Source: Himantopus leucocephalus
Taxonomy: Eukaryota > Chordata > Aves > Charadriiformes > Recurvirostridae
Assembly (NCBI GenBank): GCA_003993805.1
Contig: RSEF01000001.1
Coordinates: forward strand, 152,464,917 to 152,528,916
DNA: 64,000 bases
Reading direction: 5' to 3'
In this document: positions 23,068 to 36,900 of the stretch, piece by piece
How positions within the stretch are numbered: position 1 is the first letter of the stretch
How the letters are laid out: each line of letters opens with the position of its first letter
Notes under the pieces: generated by a model
The model's input: the letters and a program-made list of their open reading frames with translations, nothing else
The model's database searches: none
What the model was told of the DNA's origin: nothing
Position numbers and translations under genes: made by a program

Positions 23068-23840
23068 TGTCACGGATGGAGTGATGCACTTCACTCATAG
23101 AGAGAAGCAGCGAAATATTTGGTGATATCAAAGAGAGATTTAACAAAGTTTGATAGTAAATGCAACAGTGTTTTAACACGATTCGATCACAAGGCACACT
23201 TGGTTATTTACTACATAGAGGACAGGGTCAGACAGAACTGCCAGGGACACCCTCCCGTTGAGTCAAGGTTCCAGAAAGGACCCCCTGGCTTTCTGAACTC
23301 CTTTTCAGAGAGGAGTCTGGGTGCAACTGGATCCAATCCTAGTCCCAGACTTGGTCAACGGTTTCTGTCTAAAGGATTATATATGCTCAATCAATCCTTC
23401 ATATCACCTAGTTAAGATTTCAAATTTTAGCATGCTTAAAATCACTTACCAAGGATCTGTTGCAGCAAGGAATCTCTTAATCTCGAGAAGTAACCTTGAG
23501 AGGTGTCTCTACTCAAGGGGAGATCCTGGTGTGCAGCCCACTGCCGTGCAGGAGAGCTCAAAGGGCTCTTGGGCTGTTCACTATTTATGGGCGTAAGATG
23601 ATTGACTTCTCGTAATATTTACATATTGATGACAGTACCAGTATTGCGGTGAAGTGGGCACATTTCTCAAGTCAGCCCTTGGCTATTGTGTTGTTATCTG
23701 TCTCCCTGAAACCGCTTGTGAGCCGGATGCAGCCATCACGACTAGATTCACCTATTATGACCACCACGGATGGTTATCACTTGGGCAGTGTTATGGGAGA
23801 TAAAGGTCAGGTTGGGGGCAGGGAGGAGCACACCGTCACA
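23068..23840. mobile_element. Solo LTR, avian ERVL-like, with 5-bp target duplication
   Basis: A 773-bp segment starts TGTCACGG and ends CCGTCACA. Its termini form an imperfect inverted repeat with the TG...CA ends of retroviral LTRs. It is flanked on both sides by the same 5 bp, AACAT (23063-23067 and 23841-23845), a target-site duplication of the size typical of ERVL elements. A TATA-like CTATTTATGG lies near 23580. No internal viral genes are present, so it is a solo LTR left by recombination. The internal sequence resembles a repeated avian LTR as I recall it, but family and orientation are not assigned. Confidence 0.8.
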
Positions 23841-25280
23841 AACATCTATAGGCTTGGGGGGAGGTGAGTAGACAAACATATCAAAATGTCCTTGGAATTT
23901 TTGCTTGTACCTTTCATGCTGTGATCTGGAATCCAAATACTATAGCATATGTAGCCTTATAAAAATGCTGAGAACTATATTTTGCTCTTTCCATGCCAAT
24001 TACCTATCAGTGTGTAAAGTTAGAGATTTAATTCCTTTTCCCCCATGTGTACATTTTATTTTAATATGTCTGAATTCCCTACCCATTCCTTCCCTCTTGG
24101 CTTTTTGTGGTTTCTAATTAAGTACTGTAGACCCCCCTTTTTGAGGGCCAGTGAATTAAATTCTATTGCTAGTGTAGCTGGGGGAAGGTCATCACTGCAG
24201 GATATATCCACAAATGCAATTAGAAAGTTTTATCTTTTGCTCCTCCTACATATATATATTGAGCCATTAACAAATGTCTTTGAAATTGTGAATTCTCTTT
24301 CATTTTCTTGTTACAGAAGTTTAAGTAGTGACTCTACAGGTGGCATTGTATCAGGCAGGTTTTCAGAAGCAGAACTAGAATTCCCTTCTTTCATTTTTAA
24401 AATGAACAAGTCTCTAATACTTGGCAAAATACTTCTGCAGAAAACAAGTAAAATTTCCTTGTATTTCATGTGCCACATATTTACTAACTATAGCACTCAT
24501 TTAAAAGTCTCTTTATTTTTATTTTTATCCTGGAATTTACCATCTTGGGTTTACCAAAGAAGCAGATCAGATTTCCCACAAACTGCAGACTTCCTTCCTT
24601 CCCATATTGTGTTACAGGCACTGGCTGGTTTCAAAATACTAAACAAACCAAGAGTTTCCCCTGCAGTTTTGTAACTTAACTGGTCTCGTTGGCCATACGT
24701 GCTCAGCAATACCAGGTACTTGATTTCTGCTGTGCTGCCAAAGTCAACGTTTGTCTCGAGGGGCTCTCCTAGCTTTTGGTCATCAGCAATATGGGCTACA
24801 TCTAGCACCAGGTTTACCAAGGACCCAAAGAGGCTCCAGGCTCTTCATTCATTCCCAGATTTCTTTCCCCTGCAAATCCTTCCCCCTCCCGCCCCATCGC
24901 AGCCCCGCAGCACACCCAGACCTAAGGCCCCTTGTTTCAGTGTCTTAACTAATCCTAAATGCTCACTTCACTACAGAAGACCTGGAGATTCACGTGCTCC
25001 CTGAGCAGAGCCTTATCTCCAGCTCTCTCTTACTACACATGCCCCTGTGTGGGGAGACCCTTTGGTGTTTCAGCGAGCCTGGGCTGCCTGCTCAGCTGCT
25101 GTCCCAGAGCTCGCTCAAATGTCTGGGACCTGACCCCACTACGTCTCCTGACTGAGGCTGCTGTATCTGCCAGCACTGGGGCTGCGTACGTCTCTTTTTC
25201 CTCTCTCTGCCTTCATCTGTCCTATTCTAGTATGGTGAGGAAAGAAGAGAATTGTCCTGGGATTTGAAGCTCAACTTCTT

Positions 25281-25338
25281 TTAGACAGACATTAAAATAG
25301 GGATTTTAGACAGACATTAAAATAGGGATTTTAGACAA
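25281..25338. repeat. 25-bp tandem repeat, two and a third copies
   Basis: Two exact 25-bp copies (25281-25305 and 25306-25330) that begin TTAGACAGAC and end AATAGGGATT are followed by a partial third copy. Confidence 0.9.
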
Positions 25339-28300
25339 GCATAAATATACTGGGAATGTCACTCTGAGTTCAGAAGACTCAGCTCTGACATCTGCAGTTC
25401 CCCACGTCGTTTCTGGAGACTGTCCAGAAGGCTGCAGAGATGGGATTTTGAATGACACAACTATTCAGTCCTTTACAGACTCTGCATTATGGAAATTACA
25501 TCTTAGCAACTCTAATTTGGTTTACATTTCTTATGCATTTATGACAGTGAATAATTTTTCATATATATTTCATTATGGTATATATGTGTATGTGTATCTA
25601 TCTATCTATGCACGCAAGAAAATTAAAAGCAGACTATTAGCAGTGAAAACAGGTCCAGATGCAGTAATTAGGAGAATATTTGTTATGCTACAGAGCTAAC
25701 TAGTTTTTTAATAAGTATGGAAAATGTATCTGAAGAAGTGCTAATTACCGTAGCCAAACAATTTCCTGTACTGAAGAGAAGATTATATGAACAGTGTTTG
25801 GTATTACTTTTACATGCAGGTTTCAGGCATTCATTAATGTAGCAATTGTGATCCACAGTGTATTGACAACTTCCACATGCTCAGACCAATAAGGAAGTCG
25901 TCTTACTCATTACTTAGGCTCTGATATTAACAATCAGCTAAACTCTATTGCATTTAATGCAACATACTATAAACTCTAAGACAGAAATTATCTAAAAGGG
26001 CAACAGCTGAAGAAGGTGAAATAAGGGAGAAGTTGTTAAAATAAAATGATTTGTGTGCTTCTATACATTTTAAGTATTTTAACACATTTTGGATATACAG
26101 CATGTGTATGGCAGTTATTTCAGTTATGTCAGCTTGTTTCCTTAATTTAGCCAGAAAGTCAGATAGGGATTTAAATTATGCAAAATATATAATTAAACCA
26201 ACTAGAATATACCCAGCACGTCAGAACTCATACTCTTCAGTCTGATGAATGGACAAAAGCCTTGTACATAATCTTCAGGTAAATAAGCTTTTTAATATAG
26301 AAATCAAGTTGGCATTTTTCTGTTAATTGGGTTGACCTATAACATATGCTTGAATGATCTGATTAAAAACGGCATTCCTTTCATAAACCTTAACTATTTC
26401 TGCCTCTGCGAACAGCATGTTGCATATGCATTACACTTTCAACCAGAGATTCTTGGTTAAAATACTCTACTAAATAAGTAACGAGCAGTTATTGGAGCCA
26501 TGCCCCATTTTCTATTACTAATGCACACTCCCACTCCCTGCAGCCCTCGTTCCAGGCTGGGTTTGTTAATATAGACACTTCGGTACTTGTGGAATCCTAT
26601 TACATTTTGGTGCCTTAAGTGCTTTGGTATCCCATTTCAACATAAAAATTAATTTTATCTTTCATTAAGAACTTCCAAATGCTTAACTACCTTTTTGCTG
26701 AAATCTCGGTGATGTTTTTAAAACTTACTGAAGTTGTTTTCTGAGAGTGTGTTTTCACCACTAGAGGGTAGAGGAGTACAGCGTTGGCCAGCAAGTAAAA
26801 ATGCCCCGATCTACGAAGAAAATAACTCTGCTTTGTTGCTTTTAGGTTCCAGAGGTTCTTCCATCTTTCTTTTCAACACGGCGGTTCAGACGGAGTAAAG
26901 TTACCAGAATGCAGTTCCCAGGCAAGAGGTGAATCAAAACCACATAATTACCTTGATTGCTTGCAAACAGTCTTCTGCCAATGTATTTGAATATCAGGGT
27001 TCACTTCAACCTGAGTGTTAAGTTTGCAACACGGCCCAAGTATTCTCTAAAGCTGGAAAGCTGAAGCCTAGCTATGCATTAGGTAGCATACACTACTTAT
27101 TAAAGTACACAAGAACTTTAATAAACCTACTTTCATAAAGCTGGTGGGATTTTTGATGAGTCCTTGTCCTCTGTATCTCTGCTTTGCAATTTGCAATCCA
27201 AAACTCTGCGATTGTGATAGGCATTTTTGTGATGTGTTTTAAAATCCTTTGAGAGAATGTATCTGTAGGCAAGAATGCAGCATCTGGGAACAGGCAGGTG
27301 TTTAGAATACAGTTAGGCTGGTTTCTAACCATCTGGTGATATAATTAAAATATGGTATGTGTAGTAGTACATCACTGCAGTTTCTCCAGGCTAAACTCAG
27401 TTTCTTGGTTAAACTTATCTGAAGGTTTATGCACAGTAATTAAAGCATCTGTAAGTTACAAACTAGACAATTAAGTTCTAAGACAATTTCTTTTGAATAC
27501 ATACAGCAGAAACAAAATGCATGAAATGGAGGATGGTTATGTATATCCTTTGCCACTCAGAAGATCTTTCTAACATAACCCGATAAGACTTGTCCTCTAC
27601 TGAAAACAATTGCAGGTCAAAAAATTCTGTTGCAGGCAGCTCTGATAATTTCCAATGGATTCCTTAACTCATTAGAGACATAAGTGGTGTACAGGGCTTT
27701 AGGTGGAATCCCTGGGCTCAGGGTTTGTTCTATACGAATGTCTTCTAATTTCACCCTGTACATCTTTCTGTTCATTCATCAATATGAAGAGTACCAGTTC
27801 TGATGTACTGGGTATATTATAATTTGAGTTATTATATATTTTGCAGAATTAAAATCCCCACCTGACTTTCTGGGTAAATTAATTCACTTTCCTGAAGCAG
27901 TTTGAAATGCCATACCACTTGCAAAATAAAGACTTTAGATGTTCCATGGGCTTTGTTTTACATTTCTCAGTGACACCACTCGTGGCCACCTGGTGCTAGG
28001 ACACTTCTCATCATACTGGGGTTTTGCAGCACTGTGCTCCTCTTCGACAGAATTTGTGGTAGGACTCTCTGGTAGTGCTCTGCAGGGGATTTAGGGATTC
28101 CAGGGGAGCTCAACCTGTCTCAGATATGAGAACCTACTCTAAAAGTGAAGAACAGATATCAATGATTAGGCTTTCAAGAGAAATTTATTAGCTCTCAATA
28201 AGATACAATAACTGGAAAGATTTTTTTCTGTTTTCTTTCCTTAATTTGTTTTCTTCTGTGGAGTAAAAAAACCTACTCTGAAAATAACCTTTTCCTCTTC

Positions 28301-28791
28301 CAAGAAGTCATTAATTGGTATCTCACTCCATAGGTAAGAAATGTTCGAAGCCAGTGAATCCTGTTTTAGAAGCACCCCTTTAGTTAAAAGGTAGAAAAAA
28401 AAAATGCCCCAAATTATATCTAAAGCAAAAGAGAATCAGAAGATAAATACATCTTTTCATAAAGCTGAATTTTTATGTATTCAGAACAGATTTTGACTTC
28501 CTTAGAGTTTGCTAAAAGCATTAGATGAAAAAAACCCACTGTATTTAAAAAACATCTGCTATAAAGAATTCCTCCTTGAAACAGTCACCTTTCATTGCCT
28601 CCTGCCATACACATCAAGAGCTTCGCTTCAGCTTAGGCTGAAGCAAAGAAAAACAAAATGGGAACAGACGCAGGCTCAGTGTGAAGGAATGGCCTGAACC
28701 CTGTTTACCCCTCACTTCTTGGCACAGACTGTCTGATAAGAGTGGGAGGGGGAACTCTAACAGCCCAAACCTCTGCGTGTGGAGCACTGGA

Positions 28792-28880
28792 TATAGCTGG
28801 AGCACCACCTGTAGACCTAGCACCACCTATAGCTGGAGTGCTACCTATAGCCTTAGCACTTATAGCCCTGGCTCTAGGTG
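28792..28880. repeat. Degenerate tandem repeat of about 33-36 bp
   Basis: Three units begin TATAGC at 28792, 28828 and 28861; the first two continue TATAGCTGGAG and share ACCTATAG/ACCTGTAG and CTTAGCAC/CCTAGCAC blocks. The frames that run through it give a Ser/Tyr/Thr-rich peptide with no recognised family. Confidence 0.65.
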
Positions 28881-30559
28881 CCCTGGAGAAGAAAGGGTGA
28901 CTTTAACCTACCGCAGCTGTGGAGAAAGGTTTATTCCCACCTACTGGGTCCAGTCAGCCGCACTGACACCAGCCCTGTTCCTGAAGCAGAGCCAGAGGAA
29001 AGCAGTTGCTCTGTACCGGGTGCGTTAATGCTGCTGGAAATGAAGCAAAGGAGAGAGGCAAGAGTCTTTTTGGCTTCCTTGCAGTCTGAGCCTGTGGATA
29101 AGGAGATGGACTCAGAGAAAGCTGAGGATTTGCTCAACGCTGTGCTTGCTGAATGTGTGTGTGTTCACTGCGGGCACCATTTGAGTGACTGGCATCCAGC
29201 TTAGAGAGTGCATATTAGTCTTTGCTCCAATTACTGTTTTCTCATTAGTGGTATGTGCTTGGTTTCGTACTTTTTGTGGGCTTAGGCCACTAGAAGACAC
29301 AACCTCTAATTCTCTGTACTGCTGCTGATGAACTGATCCATGTGAGCTGTGGGGTGCTGGCAGTGGGGGGGGGGGGAAGNGAGCACACACAGAAACTGTG
29401 GGAGATGCTGGAGGACCAACAGCTCTCAAGCACGGCTCCTCTATGAACTCTTTACAAACAGTCAACTTAGTTACTACCCAAACTGGATGAGATAATTATG
29501 CAGAGACATTGTACTTTCCTCTCTGTCCTGAACTGAATGCTCATTGACTGAGTGCTTGAACAGGTGGCAAAAGAAATCTTTGGCCTAGTGCCATGTTTTT
29601 AAAATAAATACTGATAACACCAGGGGAGTTTCAAAAAAGTAGGAGAGTGGTGATGTGGTGGTGATGTTTAAAATGCACAGGAAGATTGACCTGAGCGAGC
29701 CTGGGCTAGCTCCGCTAACATTAGCTGTCAAACAAACCTGATCTTTTCCTTTGCAATTACTAGTTCGGGACGTGATGGTAATTGCAGGATTGCAATCTAC
29801 GTATAGCTTTGAAAGGCTCCACGTTATATAATGTAGAATGAATTCTGATTTTAAAAGTAAATACTCCGCAATACCAGCAAAGCATATATTGAATGGGTTA
29901 AGAAAAGACTAACTGGCATATTATAAATAAAGCAGTTGTTGGTGAGGAAATGTTATTCTAAGACTTGTGTTTATAAATATCTGCCTTAGATCTAAAAAAT
30001 GCTGAACACATTTGCTCCGAGGACTGAAGGAGACTAAGTAATCATCAAGACAAGACAGTCCTACACTGGAATTTGGATTGCTTGATAAGCTGGGTCCTTT
30101 TGACAAAGACAGGGCATTCACATGCTGAACTGTGAAAGGCAAGCTGTAACAGACAGGGAGCGTTTTCCGGAAAGAGTGGCTGTGAAAAGGGGCTAGCGAT
30201 AGTGTCCTTTTAACTTGGCATGAATTGCCAGAATGATAGTATAGCTGGAGGATTATGTGATCGTGGTGTTTATACACACAAAGAAGGAGTGGCAGAGTGC
30301 TAGAACCCTGTTCTTCTGGTATCTACTTTCTCTAAAGGACTTTTGAAACAATGGCAGAGGCCCAGAAAAATAATTATAGGCTCACAGAACACCATTTACA
30401 GTGGGAGGCTTAAAAAGACTTGATTAAAGAATGTACCAAGAGGTGATTCCTCACAAATATGCAGGTTTCTCTAGGGGTGGGGGGATAATGAATACTGGAG
30501 TCACTAATATATCAATGGTGAAAGACTTAAGAAATACCAGTGGCTGGCAGCAGAATCTG

Positions 30560-30705
30560 GATAGATGCCTGCAAACAGGAAATAGCCACCATCTGAGGGA
30601 CGTGGCTTAGTAGTAACTTGGCAGTGCTAGGTTAACAGTTGGACTTGATGATCTTAAAGGTCTCTTCCAACCATAACGATTCTATGTTTCTATGATTCTA
30701 TGATT
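30560..30705 (+). mobile_element. CR1 LINE, 3' end fragment
   Basis: Ends with the CR1 3' signature: a GGACTTGATGATCTTAAAGG block, CTCTTCCAACC, and repeats of the octamer ATTCTATG/TTTCTATG. The upstream part with GGATAGATGCCTGCAAACAG is a decayed 3' UTR. The element is 5'-truncated, as is usual for CR1. Confidence 0.85.
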
Positions 30706-30837
30706 TTTGATCTCAGATTGCAACAAAATATTGAAGAAGGCATAGACTTCTCTCCTAACATGTTTAGCTCAAGCTTGAGTGCCTTTCTGGAAAAAAGTTT
30801 TAGCCAAGTAGATTATTGGGCTTAATGCAGAAATAAG

Positions 30838-30930
30838 TGGATGAAATGTGAGGTCTTCGGATATCTTGCAGGTCCGATTAGATGATGTAATGGTCCCTAT
30901 TGGCATACAATTCTGTGAGTCTCTGAAAAG
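30838..30930 (+). mobile_element. Old CR1-like 3' end fragment
   Basis: A decayed copy of the tail pattern: GATTAGATGATGTAATGG, TCCCTATTGGC, ATTCTGTGAG. Only the tail is recognisable and it lies just right of the better-preserved CR1 fragment. Confidence 0.5.
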
Positions 30931-33900
30931 GCCGTTACCCCAACATGTTCTAGCAGTTCTGTGTAGACAAGGCAGTCTAGACTGAAGCACACACCAGGAA
31001 CCAGTGCTTTTAAGCAGTTTTGCAGGATTCCTTTTCATTATAAAATAAAGCCCACTGGTTCAGTACAGGAGAAAGGCCAAACTGGCCTTGAAAAAGGAAT
31101 GACCTTCTTGGACCATTTGTTCTTGGCAGGCTTATAATAATGCCTAAATAACAAGTAAAGTGTTGTCTAGTCAGGGAGCAATTGAAAGCTACTGCTGCTC
31201 TTCTGAAATAGTTTTCATTTTGTTCTTCCAACTTACTGTACTTTTTTTCAGTCAAGTCAATTGTGGCTTGTTGCTGAGCATATGAGAAAACAATTATGCC
31301 ATATTTCTCATGCCAATACAAAATGTTCACTATTAAAACAGCGTATATTTTGTTCTCCATTCATAAAATCTACCCCTTCCCCGTGATTGATTCTGCAGAT
31401 TAGTACAAATATCTGCAGTTCTGGTTTCAAGCAAATTTCTCATTTCTTTCTTGCTCTCTCTTTTATATTAATATATGAGTTTTAATAATCTAGTGTAGAA
31501 AATCATAGTGAATCTTTTCTTTCAAGTGGCTTTTATAACTGTGCATGTGTGACTTTATGTGAACTATAAATCTGTTATATTAGTTATCTTTTTAAAATTA
31601 GTTTGGCCATAGCTTTAAGGGGCCGCTCAAGAACAGGACAGACTGACTTTACAAAGAGCACTTCTGCCTTAGATTTTACAAGATGCAGTCAGCACTGCTG
31701 AATACCTAAATTCTGAGGGCCTAGGACTTTCTTAATAGATCTTCTTGTGGAATGCAATTTTTTTCAGGGGTTATAAGTCTAAATCCTCCATTTATTTTCA
31801 GTGTAAGTACTAGACTTGTATGTGTAAATAGAGAAATTGACATAACCTTTCTGCCTTTCAGCCATCTGCAGATATAAAATGCAAGCACAGTTACAGCTTT
31901 ATGTATTGTGCTGGTGTAAAGATGTCGTACAAAGGGACTCCATAGTTCTTATGCTAATCCAGTTCTTAGAGTAATCCATATTTGCCCAGATTTTGCGACT
32001 TTACTTAGGAATCTAACTTTCTGTGGGTAAAAATGTTCCTTGGCTTTCCTCCAGACTCCGACTCCTCTAACCAGAGTTTCTTTCTGCAAGTTTTGTGGAG
32101 TGTATTCTTTAGGCAAATCTGAGTGCACAAACAGAAATGCAGACTGATGCCAGTGAGCCATTATGGTCTGTCTGACACGGCTGAGCCATTTCACATGACT
32201 GCAAGTATCTGGTGGGTTATTATTAGAGACCCCAAACAATCCTCAAATTTAAATGCTTGCAGATTTGAATGTCTGATTCTTTTTAGGCACCTGACTGAAT
32301 AAACAGTTCAGTAGTTAGAGGTCAGGAGTTTTTGCACCTCCAGTTGGTGTTAATGTGGCAAAACAATCTATGTAGTTTCAAAACAAGCCTTCTGTTCCTC
32401 TGCCACGCTGTTTATAGCAGCAGCGCTTGCATATGCTGGTTCTTCACCTTTTAGTAGCAGCAATTTCTATCACAGCAATGATGCTATGAAGCAAAATTTA
32501 CACAGAAATCTCAGCCAATGATCTAGTTAGCTGGGCAATCATATAAATGTTTTGATTGATTTAAACATTGTCTTGAAATAAGGCTTGGTGAGAAAATAAC
32601 AATAATGCTCCCACACATACACCAGACTCTGCTGTTCCAGCCAATGTTTTGCCAGGTGCTTTGCTATTTATTAACACTATTGAGCTGTAGCTCTGGGATC
32701 CCTGTGTTGTTTTTTAGGGTTTTTTTTCCCCCCAGGAAAATTTCGACCTCCAGAGAAGTTCTTAGTAGCAAAGTAAAGAGAATGTATTACATTGCAAGGT
32801 TGTTCTTGCCTTATAAGTGCTTACACTGCCTGAGCAGTATTCTTGCGGGAACCAAGCACAGAGAGCTATCCTACAGTTTCGAAACAGCTACTCTCTGAAT
32901 TTGATGTTTTCAAAATGTCTTTGCAGCCTGACAAGCAAATAAGTGCATTCTGCAAGGATTCTTGAAGAATGGCAATGGGCCCAAGGTAGAAGGAGGTGGT
33001 CACTGATGTCTCAGCCAAGCTAATGGAGGCAAATAACGTGATGAACCCTCTGTGACTTACGAGGATAACCTTGCTTGGGTGTACTGTCTTTTCCCTATTT
33101 TCAAGAAAGTTAGATCTGGAATGGCTCCCATTCCCTGTTATATGACACTAGTTCTCTTTAATTGTGCTCTTGTTTTTAAGTATCATGAAAATAGTGTCCC
33201 TTATTTTGTTCCTCCTATATGCTGGTGCAATATGCGTTATTTAGAAAAGCTTTACTTCATTTGTCTGTTGCATATAATTATATGAAAAAAAGAAAAAAGA
33301 TAAATGAGAGGAAGAGGACAGAGGGCAATAATTGAACAACATTTCTTTTTCCTGCCTCAATCCTGTCAAGGGATGTGTTTTCTTCCCTGTTATGCATATT
33401 TTACTTCTTTCCATGCGGTAGAATTTATGTTCACCCATTAAGAAAAACACATATATGACCTAGGAGTGTACGTGGCAGCAAGTCAGAAATGATTTAGTCA
33501 TGAGATCATATCTGAAGAGAAGTACATTGCCACTGGAAAATGTTCTGGTGGTGTTATGAAAACAATGATGCATTTGTATTAAAAGATGCATTATTATGAT
33601 AATGTTGAGTAGTTAATATGTTAGTGAACATATGGATGACAAACAACCAAAATTAGGAAGTGACATGTTACCAACAGCTGATGATTAAGTTATACTTGGA
33701 CTAAGACTAAAAATTACTTTGACAGCACATTTCATTTACATGAGTGCTGCATTAATCATTGCCCTTAGCTAATGCATTTACCAGACCTTGTGACAACATG
33801 GATGAAACCTAGATTCCTTTGTGTTTTTTTCTTCCTTGCATTTACATGGAAAAATGTATTATGTCACCCTAAACTCTCAGCTCAGCCAGTGTGCAGTGCC

Positions 33901-36900
33901 AAAGGGCTTACAGAACATTCAATCCACCTTCTTCAGGAAACTATCTACCAAATTTTACATGCTTCCTAACTGATGAAAGTAATATACTAGTCACTTGGTA
34001 GTTTCTTGTTTGTAGTTCGAGAAATACTACGAGGAATACTGAAAGAGATAAAAGATAAATGCAGAAAGGAACCTAAAATGGGAAATAAGAGACCACGAAT
34101 TGTGTTCTTTAAAATAGTCATATGAGACGGCAAGGCAGTAGAACATAGCATGCTGTAAGGCCATTTTACAAGAGGAAAATTACATGCAACCAGGATTATG
34201 CTGTGTGGAAATATGAATTCTAAATATATCACACACTTCTGTAGGAAAAGTATCTTTGCATCATTAATGGGTGAAATTTGGTTGAAACCCCAACTATAAG
34301 CTTGCCTAGGCTCTGCCTACATTAGCAAGGATCAGGGATCAAGGGGGATCACATACCGCTTGCTGGATCTGCAGCACGAGGCAGTTGGTGCTACAACCTC
34401 ACAACACAATTGAGAGGTTTATTTTTTACTTTAGACTAAGCTCAGACTGCTCCCAGAGACTGAATGCTGGAGCTGCTGGAGTATGTTAGGTGTGGTCCTG
34501 CAGTTTATCTTTCAGTTTAATTTCACCTGAAAGAAATCCAGTTTGTGCATGCCAGCTCTGCTAATTCCACCATGAAAAGAGATGTGCCATGTACATGAAA
34601 GCACAGGGGGAATTGCTTCAAAAGAGTAGATGTATCCATTAAAAGCAAAAGCATGACTTGATCCATTTATGACTACAATACAGGGGAATGTAGTGATTGC
34701 AAGTAGCAAAATCCTATATCCTTTAATGTGCAGTAGGCCTTTCTAAATCATTGCCAAACATTATGATTTCAGAGCTACAACATACTTACAACTTCTGATG
34801 TGTTCGCTTAGCGGCCTGGGGGTATGTGGAAAAAATACTTGTTAAGGATTGCAGTGTTATACTGTCAATTCTTCTGTCAGTTACAGAATTGCTTTTTGTA
34901 ATGCTAATTAAAACAAGGAGCCTCAGTAAAATGCGCTTCTCTCTTAAATATATTGGTTCAGAACTATTTAAAAACCAGCTAAATGCTGAGCTATCCAACT
35001 TCAGGCCACAACTTATGGCAGGTGTGCTTAGGTGGGGCTTGACGAACTCCAGCTTGTCCGGCTTGTGCTCCAGGCTGCTGCATGCCCACCTCGGAGGCAG
35101 ACGGCTTCCTCAGCACGGCGCTGGGCTCTGGCCATGCTCCTCCAACACAAGCAGTTTGGCTGGTTACAAACCTCTGCTGAACTGCCCAGCCTTTGGGTCA
35201 AAACTGGCTCAAGTTCAGCAGCCTCAGAGCATGGGATGGATGGGCAGGGTTCCTTAGGGCTTATCTGCAGCTGGGTGGGAAGGTACGCTGCAGGACATGG
35301 GCATGCCCAGAGAGCGGATCAGGATTCCCAAAACTACCGATGAAAACTTGGTTTGCAAAGACAGTACTGTTAGAAGATTAGAGGTTTTTTTTCCTCTGAA
35401 CGAAGGCTGTGTTGTGGTTGCGATGTCCCTGAGTGCCCACACAGCCCTGCCTGTCCCTGCCCAGCCCCCCGGGGCTCCCCCCACCCTGCCCAGGCCCAGG
35501 ACCCCATGTCAGCCCCCCGGGGACATCAGCCCCTGCCCCAGCGATGCCGCAGCAGGGCCGGTCTCCAGCTCCCCACAGCCCTGCCCTGCCTGGCCATGGG
35601 CACCCTCAGCCGGGCCCACCTGCAGGCCCATGTCCCCGCCTCGGCCTGTCCCCATCCCTGTCCCCACGGAGGTGCCCAATGCCCGGGGCTGGGGCTGCCC
35701 CGGTTCCCCCGGCTGCCCTGCGCATGGCTGGGGGTGGGACGGGCCCTGGCTGCTAGGCCCTGCCCTGAGCCCCCATGGGGAGCCCCCACCGCTCCCAGGG
35801 AGCCCCTAAGATGAGCTGTAGTTCTGGATAATCTTTTCAAATCACAGACTTTAAAGAGATACTAAATACTCTACTTCAAGTCATCGAAAGGTAAAGAAAT
35901 AGGAGTAAAGGGCCGTAGACTTGCATGCATCCCCATCTCTGCACGCATGCAGAGTGTGGAGCCAGATGGGGAATGTAAAAGGCAGAAATAAATAGAAAAT
36001 GGAGTGCATGAGACCTCAGGCATATAAAGTCTTTCCTTTCAGCAATTCAGAAGCAGGTTGGGTTGTGGGCAGCTCAAGGTGCTAAACTGCTCAGAGAACA
36101 AGGCTGGAGGTCATGAACCAACCTAGTTAATGCAAACATGCTCAGGACATCTGCTTTCCAAATTTTGGTTGCTGCGGCTGATAATATAATGATGGACTAA
36201 GGAAACTGTCACCCCTTCACCCAGACAAGAATATCTTTGCTAACGTGGCCGTGAAGTTTGGACAGTTGAGATGCTGTCATTTACCTAAAACTCATGAGAG
36301 CCCAGGCAATGTGCTACTTTCTGGTGTGACTGTGGACCCAACAACTCCACATGAAGGTCAGGGGAGGAGATATATATGTGTGTGTGCGCGCAAAACCTAA
36401 ATGTGATACTGTAAATATGTTGTTGGACTCTTGCAGACAAATATGCAACAGCAACAAAATACAGGAATATCTAATGGCCAGTAGTAGGCCAGCAGGTTCT
36501 GGTAACAAGCATTCTTAAAGTGTCTTTCATGTGAATGTAATGCTTTATTCACAAGCTGGGTGTTATTCCCTTTTTGAATCTTGACTGATAACTTAAAATC
36601 ATGGTGCACTGAGATATATATGTACGGTGGCTGTACGAGTCAAATTAGTTCAAGTTTTCCTGCAGTCCCTAAACCAGAATTTGGGCTGGTGTTTCACTGA
36701 GCAATGAAACCAAAGTGCAGGAGAGCTTGGGCTGTGTGCTTCGGGATTTCACTTGCACACTACAAGTGCACACTACAATCCCTTTTTAGAAGTGGTTTTG
36801 TGTTAGTCCTGGTAATCTTGCCAGCACTCCTTTCATTCTCCCCCAGTTCCTCCTCTAACCTCAGCTGTCTTGTTTTGCTGCAATTCGTAACCTGTTTTAT

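Larger units (their letters stand above)
23841..30559. other. Intergenic DNA, no gene recognised
   Basis: Includes a 209-codon plus-strand frame (24045-24674) and, on the opposite strand, an 89-codon frame (24551-24820). Neither shows a domain I know. Two small tandem repeats are listed separately. A run of 12 G next to a single N is at 29365-29380. Confidence 0.5.

Noticed and set aside
28681..29204. Two overlapping plus-strand frames of 115 and 108 codons
   Set aside because: They cross a degenerate tandem repeat and show no recognisable protein family; likely chance.
35430..35815. CpG island promoter
   Set aside because: CpG is clearly under-represented relative to base composition.
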